A DNA stretch of 64,000 nt from Capitella teleta (Eukaryota > Annelida > Polychaeta > Capitellidae). The stretch lies in contig KB296812.1 of the NCBI GenBank assembly GCA_000328365.1, positions 181,350-245,349 of the forward strand, read 5' to 3'. The notes beneath the pieces were generated by a model. That model was not told the origin of the DNA, ran no database searches, and saw only the letters and a list, made by a program, of their open reading frames with translations. Below are positions 59,630-64,000 of this stretch, piece after piece. Positions within the stretch are counted from its first letter, which is position 1, and each line of letters starts with the position of its first letter. A program made the position numbers and the translations under genes.

Positions 59630-62584
59630 TCAAAAAGACAGGTTCAAGCAATCATCCTTGCCAAGAGTCCATGTCTCAGCGTGGAATATGCATCGGCGAC
59701 ATTCGCCCTCTTTCACGTATTTGTCCATATTTGTGGCAACTGAAATTATTCGTTCTAGCCACTCATGTCGAGAAACCTCCAGTGGATTCTTAGCATATAT
59801 GAGAGATAGCAGAAGGGCTTTCTTCATTGTATAGGATTTTCCGAAGATCTTGGCCAAGTTTGGACCAATCCACTTGAATTGAGCAGAGCTGAATGCTTTG
59901 CCAAGCACATATGCATCTATGGCCGCAGTTGGAAGCGATTTCAGCAGCACTTCCTCAAATTCAGTGGACGATAGATCAAAATTGTGATACCCGCTTCGAA
60001 ATAATCCATAGAGTTGGCACTTGGAGAAGTCCAGAGGAACAGGCCAGTCAATGTTCACTTTCACGGGAACTGGCATCTTGAGAGGAATGCAAGGTACCAG
60101 GTCGATGGAGATGTGCAGCAATTTGTATAAGTGACCGTTGAACACCAAGTTTAGGCAAAGACCAACCAATGAGGAATCACAACTCACAAACTTCAATTTT
60201 GATCCTTTCCAGGTTGAATCGGTAAAGAGGATTTTCTTCATTGACAATGCCAGATAGTCAATCAGTGCCTGTGGACAGAAGTGCTGCTCAGCACCTATGG
60301 CCTCGTAGATCGATGTATCGCCCTCTAACAACGAATGGATTTCTTGAATCCTTTCACGGAAATCATTATCCATATGATTATGTAATTTATCAATCATTTC
60401 ATGTGGGGGAAGTTTTAGTAATTGGTCTATTTTTATGTCCCGAGTTGAATTGGTTGTTATGTTTGCTTTGCAGTTCTGGATTGACGCCACTTGGCAGTGT
60501 CCAGATAAATTCTTCATGATGAGCATGAAATCGAATTCATCCGGGGGCCCACACTTCGTGCCTTCCGCTGCGCTCCCTCTCAATTTTGGTTCGAATGCAT
60601 GCAAGGGATATCGACGGTCATAATTCTCGCTGAACCTCTTTATCAGGTTCATCACTTCATTCTTCACCAACTGCGCTTCTTCCTTAAAGCATTCCTCTTG
60701 GTGTCCTCTTGCGCCAAGAACAGGCGACTTCAGCAGAGATTTGTAGACTCCCTTGATGTCTGTCTCTCTTAAATTCAACTTCATCAATCGTTCGGTGAAT
60801 TCTTTATATTGAATACTTTCTGTTGTTGAATCGATTTGATGAAAATCATTACAAATAAAGATGTCTGGTTTCCACAATCCATCTCCATCACCCAGTAGCA
60901 GCTGCACAATGTCACCATATCCTAACAGTTTAGCCAGTTCACACGCAGTTCTGCCTTTGACATCCTTTTTGTCTCTCTCGCACCCTTTATCCAACAGAAG
61001 TTTAACAGCCTTGGTATTATTGGCAAATGCAGCATAATGTAGAGGAGTAGAACCATTGAAATCCCCTTCGTTGACAAATCCGTCTTCACACTCTTCCAGC
61101 AGCAACTTCAGCGCCTCGGTCATTTCTGATCCAGCAGCATAGTGGATGACAGAAGCCCCATGTTTATCCTTTGTGGTTGTTTTGAAACATTTCTTCAGAC
61201 TGGTAAAGATCAACACAGAATATAATTCGTTGAAATCATTAGTCTTGCAACCTATATGTTTGGAGAATGAGTCTCCATTTATGCGCAGAATATCACATGA
61301 AACAAACAGTAACTGCACAGGGGTCCATCCTTGATCGTCTTTGGCATTCAGTACGGAAGCATCGACATAGCTTTTGATTACATCATTGAGGCGGAAGAAA
61401 TTAACATGTTGGTCGTGTTTAAACAGCACATGGAAAGAAGAAGTGAGGAGATGCATGAATGTTCGCCCGTGATAACCAATCGTGCTCTTATCCTCTGTAT
61501 AATCAAGGAGAAATTTGATTTTTGCTGAAATGAATGCGTCTCTTGAATCACTGCCGTAATAGGTCAACCACATCAGCATGAAGTTCAGCCCATTCACAGA
61601 TTTGTTGAGCAATTCGGGTGTGAATTCAGCCACTTCTGGCATTTCGATATTTTGGACATTATTAAATGCAGTCACTTTTACAAGAAACGACATCCTCTCT
61701 TGCAATATCCGTTTAGAAACGCTTGATCTTGAATTTAACACGAAAATTGGCCCCTTAATCGAGATATGTGCCTCAGGAATCTCTATCAGACAGAGTAGGC
61801 CTACCTTTGATGGCGGCTTAGACGGTTTTTGATATCCAGAGAGTAAGCCGGAATTTTCACAATGATCATCTCTTCTAGTGGCATCTGCTCCAAATTCAAC
61901 CAATGTATCGGCAACATCTCTGTGCTTGGTATGGTTTGCGTTATGCCAAGGTGTATTGCCTTTGTCACATACTGCATTTGGATCAGCTTTGCCTTCAAGC
62001 AAAATCTTCACGATGCTCAAATTGCCGTCTTTAGCCGCGAAATGAAGGGGTGTCAGTCCATTTGTATCGCCAATGTTAACATCCACTCCATGGTCGATCA
62101 ATAATCTGACGACATCTTCCTTTGTTCTTTGATCATCTACACGCATCAAGGCATGATGTAAGACGTTGGCTCCATTCCGATCCCTCGCATGAAGGTTAAC
62201 GTTATGCTTTATAAATAATTTCAGAGTAGAAATACTCATTTCTTTCAAAGAATTGTGTAACAGGAGTTCACCAGACGAATCATGGGTATTTGCATCCGCT
62301 CCATTTGCCAAAAGTAGCTCCACCATCCTTACATTACCCTTTGCGCATGCAATTTGTAGAGGGGAATCGCCATGTTTATTTTTGTCGTTGACATCAGCGC
62401 CACACTTTATCAACCATTCCGAAATCGTTTCCAAAGCTTCTTCATCTTTCGAGTTGTGCAATGCCAAAAGAAGAGCAGAATTTCCACAAATATCTCTTAT
62501 GTTAACATCAGCACGATTTTGAAGAAAGAACTTTACCGCCCTTACATCATCATTGGAACACGCACTGTGAAGAAATTCCATCAT
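59630..62584 (-). CDS. Ankyrin-repeat protein with cGAS/Mab-21-type nucleotidyltransferase (cGLR-like)
   Basis: A single 984-codon open frame. Residues 1 to about 250 are ankyrin repeats (HGDSPLQIACAKGNVRMVEL, NGLTPLHFAAKDGNLSIVKI). More repeats lie at about 490-580 (NGSTPLHYAAFANNTKAVKL). The C-terminal part carries a nucleotidyltransferase core: GS at 670-671 in KLRGSAAEGTK, then DEFDF at 682-686 giving the E-x-D metal ligands, and ISIDLVPCIPL with Asp828 as third ligand. The same set defines cGAS and animal cGAS-like receptors, which make cyclic dinucleotides that signal through STING. All three acidic residues are present, so activity is plausible. No cGAS-type zinc thumb is visible. The frame stays open for 17 codons before the first ATG up to an acceptor-like tccacag at about 62635, so an upstream exon may exist. 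Alternatively it is a Mab-21 relative without enzyme activity. Confidence 0.82.
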   Translation of the reverse strand: MMEFLHSACSNDDVRAVKFFLQNRADVNIRDICGNSALLLALHNSKDEEALETISEWLIKCGADVNDKNKHGDSPLQIACAKGNVRMVELLLANGADANTHDSSGELLLHNSLKEMSISTLKLFIKHNVNLHARDRNGANVLHHALMRVDDQRTKEDVVRLLIDHGVDVNIGDTNGLTPLHFAAKDGNLSIVKILLEGKADPNAVCDKGNTPWHNANHTKHRDVADTLVEFGADATRRDDHCENSGLLSGYQKPSKPPSKVGLLCLIEIPEAHISIKGPIFVLNSRSSVSKRILQERMSFLVKVTAFNNVQNIEMPEVAEFTPELLNKSVNGLNFMLMWLTYYGSDSRDAFISAKIKFLLDYTEDKSTIGYHGRTFMHLLTSSFHVLFKHDQHVNFFRLNDVIKSYVDASVLNAKDDQGWTPVQLLFVSCDILRINGDSFSKHIGCKTNDFNELYSVLIFTSLKKCFKTTTKDKHGASVIHYAAGSEMTEALKLLLEECEDGFVNEGDFNGSTPLHYAAFANNTKAVKLLLDKGCERDKKDVKGRTACELAKLLGYGDIVQLLLGDGDGLWKPDIFICNDFHQIDSTTESIQYKEFTERLMKLNLRETDIKGVYKSLLKSPVLGARGHQEECFKEEAQLVKNEVMNLIKRFSENYDRRYPLHAFEPKLRGSAAEGTKCGPPDEFDFMLIMKNLSGHCQVASIQNCKANITTNSTRDIKIDQLLKLPPHEMIDKLHNHMDNDFRERIQEIHSLLEGDTSIYEAIGAEQHFCPQALIDYLALSMKKILFTDSTWKGSKLKFVSCDSSLVGLCLNLVFNGHLYKLLHISIDLVPCIPLKMPVPVKVNIDWPVPLDFSKCQLYGLFRSGYHNFDLSSTEFEEVLLKSLPTAAIDAYVLGKAFSSAQFKWIGPNLAKIFGKSYTMKKALLLSLIYAKNPLEVSRHEWLERIISVATNMDKYVKEGECRRCIFHAETWTLGKDDCLNLSF

Positions 62585-62835
62585 CCTTATGCTTGATGGA
62601 CGGTCGCTCAGATGATTCCGGTATTCTTTGATCTGTGGAGATCATCAAATGGAATGATAGGCAAATAACAACTGGGCTCGTACAGGGCTTTCCGTGGCGC
62701 ACGATTATCAGATGGAAAGAACGGCTTCTAAAATATTTTGACACGGTCTAATCACCAGAGCAAACGTGCTACACCTTCAGATGAATATCGTGATGACAAA
62801 AGAAAATATAGAATTATGATCAAGATCGAAGCAAG

Positions 62836-63695
62836 ATGAAGATTCAATGCGGTTAAGTAATCAGAAACAGTATCGCCTTGAGCCTTGTTTAGAATTCTCG
62901 GTCCGGCCAGCGACGGCGCAGAATCTCTTTCGACAGTATTATAGCACTGTGGTACCAAGCAATACGAGCACATGAGAAACATAAGCCTCAGTCTTTAACT
63001 TTTCCGATATGTTATCATTGTTGTCATTTCATTACATATTATAATTGAAAGGAATTATTTCAAATCACCGAAACGGCGAGTTGGAATCTAAGAAATCGTC
63101 ACACTACGAAATTCTGAGTTGAGGTTGATTGAAATGCATATGCCATATTGTCTTGGTTATAAGCACCCTCCTGATTAAACGCACATCCGACCTTTTTCAA
63201 ACCAGAAATTGATTATTTCTGTACACGCCCACAAGCGCCAAGGTATTTATAGCAGCAAGCTCTGTGCTGACATCTCACTTTATCTGACAGGCAGTCTCAC
63301 TTTTGAATAAGTTGTTTTGACTGATTCAGGATAATGATAAAAGGCATGTTATACACAGACAACTCGCTGCTTGTTGATTTCACGGGTCGAACTCCATTGT
63401 GTAACACTCAGTTGGCCGCTTCGACCAGTGTGACGATTTCTTAGATTCCACTCGCCGTTTCGGTGATTTGAAATAATTCCTTTCAATTATAATATGTAAT
63501 GAAATGACAACAATGATAACATATCGGAAAAGTTAAAGACTGAGGCTTATGTTTCTCATGTGCTCGTATTGCTTGGTACCACAGTGCTATAATACTGTCG
63601 AAAGAGATTCTGCGCCGTCGCTGGCCGGACCGAGAATTCTAAACAAGGCTCAAGGCGATACTGTTTCTGATTACTTAACCGCATTGAATCTTCAT
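62836..63695. repeat. Long near-perfect inverted repeat, 270-bp arms
   Basis: The left arm (62836-63105) is the reverse complement of the right arm (63427-63695) with about one single-base gap (GAGTTGG against GAGTGG). The loop is 321 bp. It starts 252 bp upstream of the start codon of the ankyrin-nucleotidyltransferase gene. There are no transposon-like termini, no target duplication and no transposase. Short open frames in both arms are copies of each other and have no known motif. The loop has a TATA-like box (GGTATTTATAG near 63241). A transcript crossing it would form a long double-stranded hairpin. Confidence 0.92.
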
Positions 63696-64000
63696 AATCG
63701 TGTGAAATAAATTGTTTACAACAAGCGGTAATCGCTGGGAATTGAGATGCAACTCTTGTCGACAAATATTAGGCATGTCGATGTATAAATGCTGAAATAT
63801 AATTAGGTACGATTATTTGGTTCATGTATCTAAGTATCTTAGATCATGTATCTATAAGCTCTTAGTGTAGCACAGTACATGTATTAACCAACCAATGCAT
63901 GTATGACCTGCGAACCCAGTCTCAGTGGAATGGAAGTCATTTTCATAGAATTCGAAATTGAACAAGCTACATGTATTGGGTCACTGAGCTACGCCATTGC
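63696..64000. other. Intergenic edge of window
   Basis: AT-rich, no gene seen. Confidence 0.5.

Noticed and set aside
62752-63765. Two related small proteins in the arms of the 63-kb inverted repeat
   Set aside because: The frames are identical because the arms are; neither has a known motif or a conserved start.

Overview
The window is nuclear DNA from an animal. Every well-supported gene is a spliced eukaryotic gene of metazoan type, most introns are only 45-80 nt with GT-AG ends, base composition is AT-rich outside exons, and the gaps hold tRNA-derived SINEs, small DNA transposons and one LINE scrap. A compact early-branching invertebrate such as a sponge would fit, but I cannot name the species from sequence alone. 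I saw no retrovirus-like, Polinton-like or CRISPR sequence. Exon limits were read by eye and may be off by 1-2 nt.

Left third (1-18 kb). A repeat-rich flank (1-4.3 kb) ends in a 785-bp pogo-type element just upstream of NSF (5.1-8.2 kb, + strand), the AAA ATPase that recycles SNARE complexes. NSF carries a second in-frame copy of its last coding exon at 8.4 kb. A MITE and a TTTTAGGG-type array come next, then an uninterrupted ependymin-related secreted-protein gene (10.6-11.3 kb, +), then an Sp-family zinc-finger factor (13.6-14.6 kb, -) whose upstream 1.4 kb has five TCF/LEF-type sites.

Middle (18-43 kb). One very large minus-strand gene (about 18.2-31.9 kb) encodes a class III myosin (kinase, motor, IQ motifs, long tail), with what look like two alternative C-termini. 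Between 34 and 38.6 kb is a transposon-rich stretch (a TTAA-flanked MITE, a LINE fragment, an internally deleted mariner, a SINE). A small four-exon gene of unknown function (39.5-40.0 kb, +) converges on the dyskerin gene (40.2-42.9 kb, -).

Right third (43-64 kb). SETD2 (43.8-53.6 kb, -), the H3K36 methyltransferase, is followed by eIF1 (55.9-57.1 kb, +) and a nest of DNA-transposon relics. Last comes a 984-residue ankyrin protein with a cGAS/Mab-21-type nucleotidyltransferase end (59.6-62.6 kb, -). A 270-bp near-perfect inverted repeat with a 321-bp loop lies directly upstream of it.

The genes do not form one pathway: NSF, myosin III, dyskerin, SETD2 and eIF1 are housekeeping or structural cell biology. 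The items most worth following are the duplicated NSF terminal exon, the ankyrin-cGLR gene with its hairpin, the alternative myosin III tails, the TCF-site cluster at the Sp gene and the small orphan gene.
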